55,616 nucleotides of DNA from a virus. The stretch spans positions 1 to 55,616 of IMG/VR virus record IMGVR_UViG_3300045242_000161. One strand, 5' to 3'. The notes below the pieces were generated by a model. That model did not search any database. It was not told the origin of the DNA and saw only the letters and a program-made list of their open reading frames with translations. This document shows, piece after piece, positions 8,279 to 15,420 of this stretch (within the stretch, counting starts at the first letter, position 1; each line of letters opens with the position of its first letter). The position numbers were made by a program, and so were the translations under genes.

Positions 8279-9634
8279 ATGTATACATCACTCGGTAATG
8301 GTCCGCCTCCACCAATACATACTCCATTTTTGAATCCTGAGGTGCATATCTCTGCCGGTCAATCTTGGCGCGGAGTATTTAAATCTGGTGTCTCTATTAC
8401 TTCAATGGGATGGAATTCACAGACCCAAACTACACTTACTCTGGGATTCACTCATCCATTCTATTTGAGTGGTGTGCTCTATACTTCTTCTGGTATCGGC
8501 ATCCCTAACAACGGAAAGTTCACTGGTATTCGCGGATACACTCCTGATATGCTGTGGCCTATGCCTCCTCCATCATCCTCAATTGATACGTCTAACGCAA
8601 CAACATTCGGACGGTCGGCAGTACTGGCTTTGCAGTTACTTCGTATGGCGAATAACAGGTTCATGAATCCTATCATTGAATACTGTATGCTGTGTCCTGG
8701 AAGTTCTTGGGTAGAAAGTCCCGCCAATGGGTGCGGTGGATTAGGGCCCGGAAGTGCGCCTTGGATTAATATGCATACGATCAATGACCAGATTATCAAC
8801 AAATTACTTCCCAGCAGTTTCGCTAGGTTGAATAAGGCAACATTTCGATCAGTAGGATGGACACAAGGCGGTTCTCTTGATCTATCATCGCCTCAAAAGA
8901 CTATTGATGAATGGTCAGATATGACATATCAATACGATATGTTGTTCCTACCCGGAACCGACACCAAACCGCTAAACTTCTACTTAGGGATACGCGCCCC
9001 AAATTCAAATGATACTGTTGCGACTAATGCAGTAATTGGAGCTTGGCAATTCGTTCGCACCAATCAAAACGGAAGAACAATAGGAACCTCTCCATGGTAT
9101 CAATGGAAGTTCAACGGAGGCGATGGCATTCACACAGATATCTATGGCGTAATGCGAGAAGGGGAATTTGAAGGTCTAGCCAAATACATTACAGAAGATG
9201 AAGGTGTATTCTTTAAACCGCTATGGAGGTCATTGACTCTGCCAATTACAATTACAGGACAAACAATTACTATACCATTCGACAGGCCCACTGGGAGTTT
9301 CTTCACCAATTCTCAGATGCTCTGGATGGCAGAAGATGAAGATGGTCCCAAGGAGTGGCCCCAGAAAGGCTTCCATGTTTTACGTGGAACAACTGAACTG
9401 ACCGTTACACCTGTAATCTCTGGTATGAATGTCGTGCTAACTATTACGGAACCTATTCGTACTGGAGATTCATTGGAAGTTTCATACGCGTATCGCGGAC
9501 CAGGAGGACCATCCATTAGTTTCTATACGGGTGTTGGCGGTAACTTAACCATACCTGGACCGCCATCGCAGTTGTTTCCTGGCAAGATCATTAACTCTTG
9601 GGCATGGCCTTTCATGGAAATGGTGACGGTATGA
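8279..9634 (+). CDS. SGNH/sialate-O-acetylesterase-like carbohydrate esterase in the tail cluster
   Basis: 451 residues. Three blocks fit the SGNH/SASA esterase fold: block I HISAGQS (Ser29 as nucleophile), block III WTQGGSLD (about residues 194-201, like the WxQGESD of acetyl esterases), and block V DGIHTD (Asp282 and His285). After residue 310 there is a beta-sandwich region (LTLPITITGQTITIPFDRP). As part of the tail adhesin cluster it would remove O-acetyl groups from host surface polysaccharide. The first block lies unusually close to the N-terminus, with no separate attachment domain, so another tail protein may carry it. The catalytic assignment is by motif. Confidence 0.65.
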   Translation: MYTSLGNGPPPPIHTPFLNPEVHISAGQSWRGVFKSGVSITSMGWNSQTQTTLTLGFTHPFYLSGVLYTSSGIGIPNNGKFTGIRGYTPDMLWPMPPPSSSIDTSNATTFGRSAVLALQLLRMANNRFMNPIIEYCMLCPGSSWVESPANGCGGLGPGSAPWINMHTINDQIINKLLPSSFARLNKATFRSVGWTQGGSLDLSSPQKTIDEWSDMTYQYDMLFLPGTDTKPLNFYLGIRAPNSNDTVATNAVIGAWQFVRTNQNGRTIGTSPWYQWKFNGGDGIHTDIYGVMREGEFEGLAKYITEDEGVFFKPLWRSLTLPITITGQTITIPFDRPTGSFFTNSQMLWMAEDEDGPKEWPQKGFHVLRGTTELTVTPVISGMNVVLTITEPIRTGDSLEVSYAYRGPGGPSISFYTGVGGNLTIPGPPSQLFPGKIINSWAWPFMEMVTV

Positions 9635-9849
9635 GTGATCTTCCAGAAGCCTCAGAACCTATTCCGGGCAACACACAGATGGCGCTCGATGAAGGTTACA
9701 TGCCTGACATAGATGGATTCCGTCTATTTTGTAAGAGTAAGATTGAGGAGCAAAACATTTCACTACACTACCGCTCAACTGCTCTGGCTAAGATGGATGA
9801 GATGATCTTGGCGATCAAGCTGGGATTGGAGGAGAAGGCTAATGTCTGA
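9631..9849 (+). CDS. Small hypothetical tail-cluster protein
   Basis: 72 residues. The ATG at 9631 overlaps the preceding stop (ATGA), so it is preferred over the upstream frame start at 9598. It is acidic and helical in its second half (ALAKMDEMILAIKLGLEEK), without signal peptide or membrane segment. It overlaps the next gene by 8 bp, so it is translationally linked to the esterase and the following putative depolymerase. It may be a chaperone or adaptor for one of them. No family recognised. Confidence 0.6.
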   Translation: MSDLPEASEPIPGNTQMALDEGYMPDIDGFRLFCKSKIEEQNISLHYRSTALAKMDEMILAIKLGLEEKANV

Positions 9850-11584
9850 TTCTATCAAGAACGATATCACGATCACAGTTACTGGGTCTATTGACTTTAG
9901 TGGCACGGTCGATGCAGAGTTCATTGTGACGTTGCCTGATACTCCTCCGCCGACACCTGAACCGACACCACCACCTACACCAGAGCCTACTCCTCCACCA
10001 ATACCTTCGGCGGATACACTAATTGTCGAACTCACCTACCAGGGCAAGGTGTACCTATTTGATGAAAGTTTTGGGATTGATTTAGGTGATTATGTAGAAC
10101 CGGGCGGGCACTTCGTTCAATTGTGTATGCTGACTACACATCCTGAGCTCCCTGGTTTCCGCGTAATGTTCCGCCCGGACAGCAGTGGACAACGCGAAGA
10201 AATTGTATTTGAACTCGGCATGCTACACTCTGGCACACCTGTTAATATGGTGGACTATACAGTAGTAATCAAGCGTGCCGATCAGACGGTGACTACAATA
10301 CAGGCACCGTGCCATTACTGGAACTCGCGTTGGCGGTGGCAGTCAGCACCAAGACCCATCATCTACCCTGTAGATGATTTGTTGGGTAACCTACTGCCTA
10401 TGTACAGTGAAGATTTGTTCGGTAGTAAACTTCCCCTGTCGTTACCGCGTCAATATCTCGGTCCGATGGATCTGGCGGGCATCCAACCCTACATCCCATC
10501 AACTGGCGAGAGAGACGAGATCGGCATCTGCACAGAAGGGCAGGCAGAATACCTGTGCCAAAGAACGACAACCGCCTGGAGTTCTGTACAGGCGTGGCTC
10601 GAAGCGTCGGGTACGATACCTTGGCACTTCCGCGATGAGAAAACCAACGCCCCTATCGACGTGAATGAGTATCCTCAAGCAACGATGTATGGATCGTCTG
10701 GCGATCCCTTGATCAAGAATCCAACATCACCTATCACCTTGGATGTTTCACACATGGGATCGTTTGCCTATGTTCCCTTCGTCCTAACTGGTGATCCGTA
10801 TGCATTGGAAGAAATGCAGTTCTATACGACATACAGTATAATAATGCAATCGCCTAGTGCACGCCAGAACTGGAACCTCGGCAATGCGGTCAGAGCAGTT
10901 GCATGGTCGTTGCGCGCTCTGATGCATAACGCAACGGTTACTCCTGATGAAATCCCTTCTTGGTTGAAGTCGAAACAGTATTTCAAAACACTGCTCGACC
11001 AGGAACGTGACTGGTTCATGAGTAGATTCGTCAATGCTACTACTGCACCGTTTAACAATCTCAATTTGGTGAGTGATGGTAAGGGTGGACCTGCATCACC
11101 TCCGCTTCCACCGGATACCTATGTCAGCGTATGGATGGAGGACTTCCTGACGGCCGTGTTGGGTTGGATCGTTCAACTAGGCCATAATGACTGGTTGCCT
11201 ATACTGCAGTGGAAAGCCGCCGACGCTGTAGCCAGAACTAGCGGTAAGTCGGGATGGGTGCGAGCCGTTCCTACCATGTATCAAATGGCTATCAAATTGG
11301 ATACCAATGCACAGGTAGCCTACGATTGGGGTGCGTGTTGGGAAGCCAACGAACGACTACAGCCAACCAAGTGTGAATACGCGGACAAAGATATCATGCC
11401 AACCACCGTCAGTTTGACGTATCCTTCATATATGTTGGGGTCACTTGGACTGGCTGCGCCCGTGGGAATTGCGGATGCCCCAGAATGTTATGAGTGGCTC
11501 CTTGAGCAGATACAACATAACACCACCAACAATAGTTATATTCGGAGAAGATGGGCAGTTGCTACTGGTCCGGTTTCTGTTTAG
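9842..11584 (+). CDS. Putative tail-associated polysaccharide-degrading protein with proline-rich linker
   Basis: 580 residues. Residues 1-33 are a small beta segment. Residues 33-57 form a PTPEPTPPP linker. A beta domain of about 100 residues follows. From about residue 190 there is a tryptophan-rich helical region with repeated helical hairpins (SHMGSFAYVPFVLTGDPYAL; NAVRAVAWSLRALMHNA; DTYVSVWMEDFLTAVLGWIV) that looks like an alpha/alpha-toroid, as in six-hairpin glycosidases and polysaccharide lyases. No catalytic residue can be assigned by eye. The linker and location suggest a virion depolymerase. Confidence 0.5.
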   Translation: MSDSIKNDITITVTGSIDFSGTVDAEFIVTLPDTPPPTPEPTPPPTPEPTPPPIPSADTLIVELTYQGKVYLFDESFGIDLGDYVEPGGHFVQLCMLTTHPELPGFRVMFRPDSSGQREEIVFELGMLHSGTPVNMVDYTVVIKRADQTVTTIQAPCHYWNSRWRWQSAPRPIIYPVDDLLGNLLPMYSEDLFGSKLPLSLPRQYLGPMDLAGIQPYIPSTGERDEIGICTEGQAEYLCQRTTTAWSSVQAWLEASGTIPWHFRDEKTNAPIDVNEYPQATMYGSSGDPLIKNPTSPITLDVSHMGSFAYVPFVLTGDPYALEEMQFYTTYSIIMQSPSARQNWNLGNAVRAVAWSLRALMHNATVTPDEIPSWLKSKQYFKTLLDQERDWFMSRFVNATTAPFNNLNLVSDGKGGPASPPLPPDTYVSVWMEDFLTAVLGWIVQLGHNDWLPILQWKAADAVARTSGKSGWVRAVPTMYQMAIKLDTNAQVAYDWGACWEANERLQPTKCEYADKDIMPTTVSLTYPSYMLGSLGLAAPVGIADAPECYEWLLEQIQHNTTNNSYIRRRWAVATGPVSV

Positions 11585-11595
11585 GAGTCATGTGA

Positions 11596-12657
11596 ATGCC
11601 AGCTAATTGGTTCAACCGCTTCACGAAATGGTGGGCTTCGAGCGGCACACTGCAAGATCCTTCGGATACGCAGGCTGCCGCTGGCTGGTCCTTCATCGGC
11701 CAGGCCCCACCGACTGTAGAGCAGTTTAATTCCGTCCAGCAGTGGAACGACCAGAAGGATAACTACCTCTTCAATCAGATTGGGAGCGTATTAACTTGGG
11801 GTGGTCAAACAGCAACTGATACTAACCCCAATACACTACGCGATGCTATTAGCGGTAAGATGAAGATTGTGCTTACTGCATCTACCAATTACTATGTTGA
11901 TCTAGCTGGTAATGATTCTACTGGAAATGGAACGGTTGGTAATCCTTGGAGAACAATACAATTTGCTGTTAATTGGATAACAAATCACATTGATGCTGCT
12001 GGTTGGCAAGTCAACATTCAGTTGAAGACTGCGGGAACTTATGCTCAAGCCTATTTTGGTATTCCAATTAACGGCAATTTTATAATTACTGGAGACAAAC
12101 TTAATCCAAGAAACTATATTGTCAAAAATCTTGATGGGCCTGCTGTAGTAGCTACCCAAAGTGCTGTTGTTATCTTAATAGGCATTTCATTAGAAGCAAC
12201 TGGACAAGCCACAGGAGCACCAGATTATAAGACTGTAGGACACGGAATATATGCTGCTCGTGGGGCTGTTATTTATTATGATGCTGTTGCATTGGGCCCT
12301 TGCACTCATGTTCAAATGGTGGCTGAGACTGGAGCGGTTATATTTCCACTTAATGGTTTATCAACTACACTGAGTGCTTATGGCGGAGGTCAATCTTTTG
12401 CCACTGCTAATGCCGGTGGTGCTGTAGTATTGCAATCAATTCCAACTACATTTACTGGCACTGTCAATTATACTGCTGCTACCGTTCAAGCATCCCAAGC
12501 AGGAACTATAAATGCAATAGCCTGGGCTCCTACAGGAACTGTTACTGGTCCTAAATGGAGTGTATTTCTTAATGGCGTTTTGATAACAAATGTTGCTGGT
12601 GCTAATATTCCAGGCAGCACAGCAGGACAAGTAGTCTCTGGCGGTCAACTACAATAG
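11596..12657 (+). CDS. Tail spike-like protein with right-handed beta-helix
   Basis: 353 residues. Residues 1-75 (MPANWFNRFTKWWASSGTLQ, with a conserved W-S-F-I-G-Q-A-P segment) form a virion attachment region. From residue 97, YYVDLAGNDSTGNGTVGNPW followed by TIQFAVNWI matches the start of DUF1565/pectate-lyase-like beta-helix domains. The C-terminus ends in a small beta domain (VFLNGVLITNVAGANIPGS). It is likely a trimeric spike binding or cleaving host polysaccharide. Codon use changes to AT-rich at about nt 11810, matching the domain border, so the helix was probably acquired separately. Confidence 0.7.
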   Translation: MPANWFNRFTKWWASSGTLQDPSDTQAAAGWSFIGQAPPTVEQFNSVQQWNDQKDNYLFNQIGSVLTWGGQTATDTNPNTLRDAISGKMKIVLTASTNYYVDLAGNDSTGNGTVGNPWRTIQFAVNWITNHIDAAGWQVNIQLKTAGTYAQAYFGIPINGNFIITGDKLNPRNYIVKNLDGPAVVATQSAVVILIGISLEATGQATGAPDYKTVGHGIYAARGAVIYYDAVALGPCTHVQMVAETGAVIFPLNGLSTTLSAYGGGQSFATANAGGAVVLQSIPTTFTGTVNYTAATVQASQAGTINAIAWAPTGTVTGPKWSVFLNGVLITNVAGANIPGSTAGQVVSGGQLQ

Positions 12658-12670
12658 TAGGAGAACAAAC

Positions 12671-12847
12671 ATGTCTGATAAGCAGAACGATGAAGTTGTT
12701 ACGCCTCCGAATGTAGGTGTAATGTCAGCTGATATGTCAGTTCCTGATCAAGTCAGAGCGGACATAGAAGCATTACTTGAACAAGCAAATATAGAGATGG
12801 GGAGGACTCCCGCTGCCGGCCAGGAGCAATCTGGCAAACGTGACTGA
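12671..12847 (+). CDS. Small hypothetical acidic protein
   Basis: 58 residues from the ATG at 12671, preceded by TAGGAGAAC. It begins SDKQNDEVVTPPNVGVMSAD and has a short amphipathic helix (VRADIEALLEQANIEMG). It overlaps the next, membrane-protein gene by 8 bp, so the two are probably co-translated. No signal or membrane segment. Its position between spike and membrane protein would suit a lysis regulator or a minor tail protein, but nothing in the sequence decides this. Confidence 0.5.
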   Translation: MSDKQNDEVVTPPNVGVMSADMSVPDQVRADIEALLEQANIEMGRTPAAGQEQSGKRD

Positions 12848-13043
12848 AGAACAACGAGGCATCTCTGGTCTTGCTAATAAAGTAATAGGCTCTTTACCAG
12901 CCCAATTTTTAATGCTGATACTGATCAACATGATATTCATAGGCGGTCTAATTTGGTTTCTTGATCGTAGAGACAGTGCCAGAGAACGTATGCTCATCCC
13001 CATACTTGCCGCCTGCCTGAAAGGAGGTAGTCCAATTCAATGA
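12840..13043 (+). CDS. Single-span membrane protein, possible holin
   Basis: 67 residues from a GTG start overlapping the previous stop. A polar N-terminus (MTEEQRGISGLANKVIGSLP) is followed by one strong membrane helix (FLMLILINMIFIGGLIWFL) and a basic segment DRRDSARER. This topology fits a small holin or another inner-membrane protein expressed at the end of the late operon. No endolysin gene sits next to it, which weakens the holin call. It is the last gene before a 194-bp gap. Confidence 0.5.
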   Translation: MTEEQRGISGLANKVIGSLPAQFLMLILINMIFIGGLIWFLDRRDSARERMLIPILAACLKGGSPIQ

Positions 13044-13154
13044 AACCCTTCCCATGCACATGTATATTTCGTATGGGCGTGTGTATATGTGACTCGCGTG
13101 ACTATCCAATTCCACAGAAGTCGAAACAAGGATTCGCTACCTGCTAGGTTTCCC

Positions 13155-13193
13155 TTGCAAATAGGTATCCTTTCCTTAATATAAGGATGCCTA
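13155..13193 (+). promoter_or_regulatory. Candidate promoter with overlapping inverted repeat upstream of the PEP-CTERM gene
   Basis: TTGCAA at 13155-13160, 17-bp spacer, AATATA at 13178-13183. An 11-bp inverted repeat with one G-U type mismatch (TAGGTATCCTT at 13162-13172 and AAGGATGCCTA at 13183-13193, 10-nt loop) covers the core promoter. It could be an operator, or a hairpin at the end of the tail operon. The remaining 13044-13154 gap shows no convincing gene. Confidence 0.4.
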
Positions 13194-13237
13194 TGAGGAG
13201 CGTGCATGCCGCCTACTAACGCGTATGGAGATGACAA

Positions 13238-13885
13238 ATGACTAAGTACCTGCTCGCCTCAGTCGCCCTGTTCGGCCTGGCCACCACACAGGCCAACGCT
13301 GCACTCATCGCGTCGTTCAGTCAGAACCCGTCAGCTACCCCAACCGTCAATGCTACTGATAACGGCACGACAACCAACATCACCATTGGCAGTGTTTCCA
13401 CCAGCGTCACGGCCGGTGCCAATGTTGTGCCGAATGCGTTCTTCTCCCTAGCCGCCACCAGCATCGACGCCGCCGTCCAGATTGGTGCAGCCGTGATCCA
13501 GCACTACAACGGTAACTTCTGCATCACCTCGGCGGCCGGTTGCGGAGGCACCAACTTCCTCTCAGGCGTGTTCTCCGACGCAGCATTCGGTGCACTGGGC
13601 GGTCCCGGCCTGGCCGTGAACGTCAACAATCCGCCCGACACTTTGACGTTGACATCGTCGGTGGTCCCGGCATCGAGCCTCCAACCGCCATCGGCGTTCA
13701 ACCTGGGCTTCGTCGATCTGGCGCCCTTGCTGCATATCGACGGTAGCACCATCGCGGCGTTCACTGCCGACTTCGCAGGTAACGTGTCGTCCTCCGTCGA
13801 GGCACCCGAGCCAATGTCGATCGCCCTACTCGGCATGGGCCTGGTCGGCATCGGGATGGTCCGTTACCGCCACAAGAACGGATAG
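13238..13885 (+). CDS. Secreted PEP-CTERM domain protein (exosortase substrate)
   Basis: 215 residues. An N-terminal Sec signal (TKYLLASVALFGLATTQANA) is followed by a T/N/A/V-rich beta domain with one CITSAAGC cysteine pair. The C-terminus is a PEP-CTERM sorting signal: PEPMSIALLGMGLVGIG, then a basic tail MVRYRHKNG. In bacteria this tripartite signal is recognised by an exosortase, and the cleaved proteins are surface or exopolysaccharide-associated. The gene is visibly GC-richer than the adjacent tail genes, as expected for recent transfer from a host. It has its own candidate promoter upstream and structured sequence downstream. A host surface-modifying moron is the best guess. Confidence 0.85.
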   Translation: MTKYLLASVALFGLATTQANAALIASFSQNPSATPTVNATDNGTTTNITIGSVSTSVTAGANVVPNAFFSLAATSIDAAVQIGAAVIQHYNGNFCITSAAGCGGTNFLSGVFSDAAFGALGGPGLAVNVNNPPDTLTLTSSVVPASSLQPPSAFNLGFVDLAPLLHIDGSTIAAFTADFAGNVSSSVEAPEPMSIALLGMGLVGIGMVRYRHKNG

Positions 13886-13947
13886 CATCATCCAGGTTGG
13901 GTTGCTCCGTAGGTCCTTGAACACATGACGGGCGCACATGGCGACAT

Positions 13948-14126
13948 GGCTGACCTCCCTATACCCCTGGTCCCCCAAGCAACTGCATTCACCAGGGACG
14001 TAGTGGGTAAACTCGGCGGGGCGTAATGAATTTCAGAGCAAGGTCAGCCGCGCCTATTTCGACAGTTTGTCGGTCCATCTTGCCGGACCCTTTGGGTCCG
14101 GTTTGGGTGTCGAAACCACCTTTTTT
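13948..14126 (+). other. Highly structured intergenic segment (nested inverted repeats then T-tract)
   Basis: Two nested pairs: GGCTGACC (13948-13955) with GGTCAGCC (14042-14049), enclosing CCCTGGT (13965-13971) with ACCAGGG (13991-13997). A second nest follows: TTTCGACA (14057-14064) with TGTCGAAA (14108-14115), enclosing CCGGACCC-TTT-GGGTCCGG (14083-14101). Six T residues follow at 14121-14126. It lies downstream of the PEP-CTERM gene and could be its 3' UTR with a terminator, or a noncoding RNA. I found no supported open frame on the + strand here. Confidence 0.5.
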
Positions 14127-14147
14127 ATGGGTTGTGGACGAATACCC

Positions 14148-14176
14148 TTGCGATAATTCTGCGGCCATGCTATAAT
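14148..14176 (+). promoter_or_regulatory. Sigma70-type promoter TTGCGA-N17-TATAAT
   Basis: -35 TTGCGA at 14148-14153, exactly 17 bp, perfect -10 TATAAT at 14171-14176. It belongs to the same TTGCG class as the promoters in front of the - strand transcription units. No protein gene follows on the + strand before the strong terminator ending at 14306, so it should drive a short transcript. Confidence 0.75.
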
Positions 14177-14182
14177 ACTGCG

Positions 14183-14306
14183 GACGCGGTTACAAAACGC
14201 GCAAGGCATAGGCCCTCTCCTAGGCAACATGCGAACGATGAGCTTCTGAGCTATGATAGACAAGCCTCAGGGGTGGACCCGCTACCCATATAGCGGGTCC
14301 CTTTTT
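14183..14306 (+). ncRNA. Candidate small RNA (about 124 nt) between a TATAAT promoter and an intrinsic terminator
   Basis: The segment begins about 7 bp after TATAAT and ends at a perfect 10-bp terminator stem with T-tract. Internal pairings are visible: GCAT/ATGC with TAGG-CCCTCT-CCTA presents the pyrimidine loop CCCUCU, and CTGAG/CTCAG closes a second arm. The CCUCUCCU stretch is complementary to Shine-Dalgarno sequences, so a translation-repressing sRNA is possible. No + strand open frame with a ribosome site occurs inside. The function is inferred; only the promoter, the stems and the terminator are seen. Confidence 0.6.
14275..14306 (+). terminator. Intrinsic terminator
   Basis: Stem GGACCCGCTA (14275-14284), loop CCCATA, stem TAGCGGGTCC (14291-14300), then C and five T. 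It is a perfect 10-bp GC-rich stem with U-tract only in the + orientation, ending the candidate sRNA and protecting the convergent - strand operon. Confidence 0.85.
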
Positions 14307-14331
14307 GGTCCTTCTAACAAGCTCTCTCGCA

Positions 14332-14592
14332 CTAGTGGCAATCTGTACGCGTATATCCCAACGAGTCTTTCTTAGATGTGCAGTTGACAGATCGACCGCC
14401 ATCATTGAATTGTGAGTGTGTGTAACCGAGCGAGTCAGTCTTGCTCGTCCCACTGAATGATTGGCCATCGCGGTTACTGCCATTGTAGTGCGTGTAACCG
14501 AGCGAGTCCGTTTTACTGGTGATACGTTGTGCGGTGGCGAATCCGAGCATAGTGGCCGAGGCGACAAGAGCGGTGGCGATGAGGAGGCGCAT
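14332..14592 (-). CDS. Secreted repeat protein with three SKTDSLGYTH-type repeats
   Basis: 86 residues from the ATG at 14592 (AGGACC upstream); the longer frame to 14658 overlaps the preceding gene and is not needed. Residues 1-21 form a signal peptide (RLLIATALVASATMLGFATA). The mature part is three tandem repeats of about 22 residues: TSKTDSLGYTH twice and TSKKDSLGYTR once, with Y-N/F-N and G-R/S motifs between them. Two cysteines lie near the C-terminus. Short exported repeat proteins of this style occur in bacterial genomes. The role during infection is unknown. It is the last gene of the - strand operon. Confidence 0.7.
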   Translation of the reverse strand: MRLLIATALVASATMLGFATAQRITSKTDSLGYTHYNGSNRDGQSFSGTSKTDSLGYTHSQFNDGGRSVNCTSKKDSLGYTRTDCH

Positions 14593-14600
14593 TTCAGGTC

Positions 14601-14993
14601 CTAGCCGCGTGGATGTTGATTGATGAACGACTGGTAGGCAGGCTGAACGTCGGGACAAGGTTTCGTGCCCAGACGGTGCATCTCACTGAAAACATACAGC
14701 GTGCCCGCCCCATTCTTGACGAAGGCAGACTTGGAGGCGGATCCCTGGATCTGGGACCAGTCGATCTCTTTGACGCGACCTTTGATGGTCTCCATGCTCA
14801 TACAACCGCCACCCCAGGGCTCGCGGCCGACGGATCCGTTATCAATAGATTCGCGTTCCCATCGAACCCTGTCTTCAGGTGTAATTGAATTCTCAATCGC
14901 AGAGACCCCGGAGAAGAGGCCCCAGCCAACCAATCCAATTACTGTTAAGCTAACAGTTGCATTCAGCGGAGTAACCTTAGCTTCTTTGGCCAT
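14601..14993 (-). CDS. Small membrane-anchored or exported hypothetical protein
   Basis: 130 residues. After a short basic N-terminus (MAKEAKVTPLN) there is one hydrophobic segment, ATVSLTVIGLVGWGLFSGVS, suggesting an N-in membrane anchor. The soluble part is mixed and contains one cysteine in WGGGCMSMET and one in GTKPCPDVQ. A TTGCGT-N18-TATAAG promoter lies 33 bp upstream (15026-15055), so the gene starts its own transcript together with the repeat protein downstream. No family recognised. Confidence 0.6.
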   Translation of the reverse strand: MAKEAKVTPLNATVSLTVIGLVGWGLFSGVSAIENSITPEDRVRWERESIDNGSVGREPWGGGCMSMETIKGRVKEIDWSQIQGSASKSAFVKNGAGTLYVFSEMHRLGTKPCPDVQPAYQSFINQHPRG

Positions 14994-15025
14994 TGGAGGA
15001 TATCTTACTTGCAGTTGGTATCGCT

Positions 15026-15055
15026 CTTATAGAGGTAACTGCCATCATTACGCAA
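15026..15055 (-). promoter_or_regulatory. TTGCGT-type promoter (spacer 18)
   Basis: On the - strand: TTGCGT (15055-15050), 18-bp spacer, TATAAG (15031-15026). It is upstream of the membrane-anchored gene starting at 14993. The only member of this promoter class here with an 18-bp rather than 17-bp spacer. Confidence 0.65.
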
Positions 15056-15066
15056 GTAAAATATGC

Positions 15067-15420
15067 TCAGGACTCTGAATTAAATATGGATGGATCGTTA
15101 TCCTCTTTGGTCGGTATGAAATGCGCGTAGATGTTGCCCACTTTCAGTAATTCTGCTTCCATCATTTCGATTTCTTTGAGCAGTTTCGTAGCCCAGATGG
15201 CAGCGTTTCCTACAATCAACACCTCTTCGTCAACGAAGGTGGTTTCACTGTCAGCCGCGATCAATCCTTTGCAGCCATTCTTCAACTGGTCCATCGACCA
15301 ACCGAGTCGCCGGTTGCGACGCCGCGTCTCATACACCTTCTGGCGCGGATCAGTCTCGGGATCGGCTGGGACGTTGGTAGGCGATGAGGCAGTGTTTGCC
15401 GCAGTAGGATCTTCCTGCAT
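15067..15420 (-). CDS. Hypothetical protein
   Basis: 117 residues from the ATG at 15420 (GGAG 9 bases upstream); a GTG at 15435 would add five residues. The N-terminus is low-complexity (QEDPTAANTASSPTNVPADP). The centre is basic (YETRRRNRRLGWSMDQLKNG), and the second half is helical with hydrophobic spacing (AIWATKLLKEIEMMEAELLK). Its start lies inside the end of the GcrA-like gene (about 70-bp overlap). No recognised family; the basic patch could bind nucleic acid. Confidence 0.55.
   Translation of the reverse strand: MQEDPTAANTASSPTNVPADPETDPRQKVYETRRRNRRLGWSMDQLKNGCKGLIAADSETTFVDEEVLIVGNAAIWATKLLKEIEMMEAELLKVGNIYAHFIPTKEDNDPSIFNSES

Noticed and set aside
14054-14209. A 51-residue - strand frame starting MPCAFCNRVRS with an AGGAGAG site
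   Set aside because: It overlaps the + promoter and the structured segment, has no further support, and the same AGGAGAG is the complement of the sRNA loop; the sRNA reading is stronger.
14220-14567. A 115-residue - strand frame rich in T, S and R
   Set aside because: It is the shadow of the repeat-protein gene; its repeats mirror those of the gene in another frame and it lacks a ribosome site.
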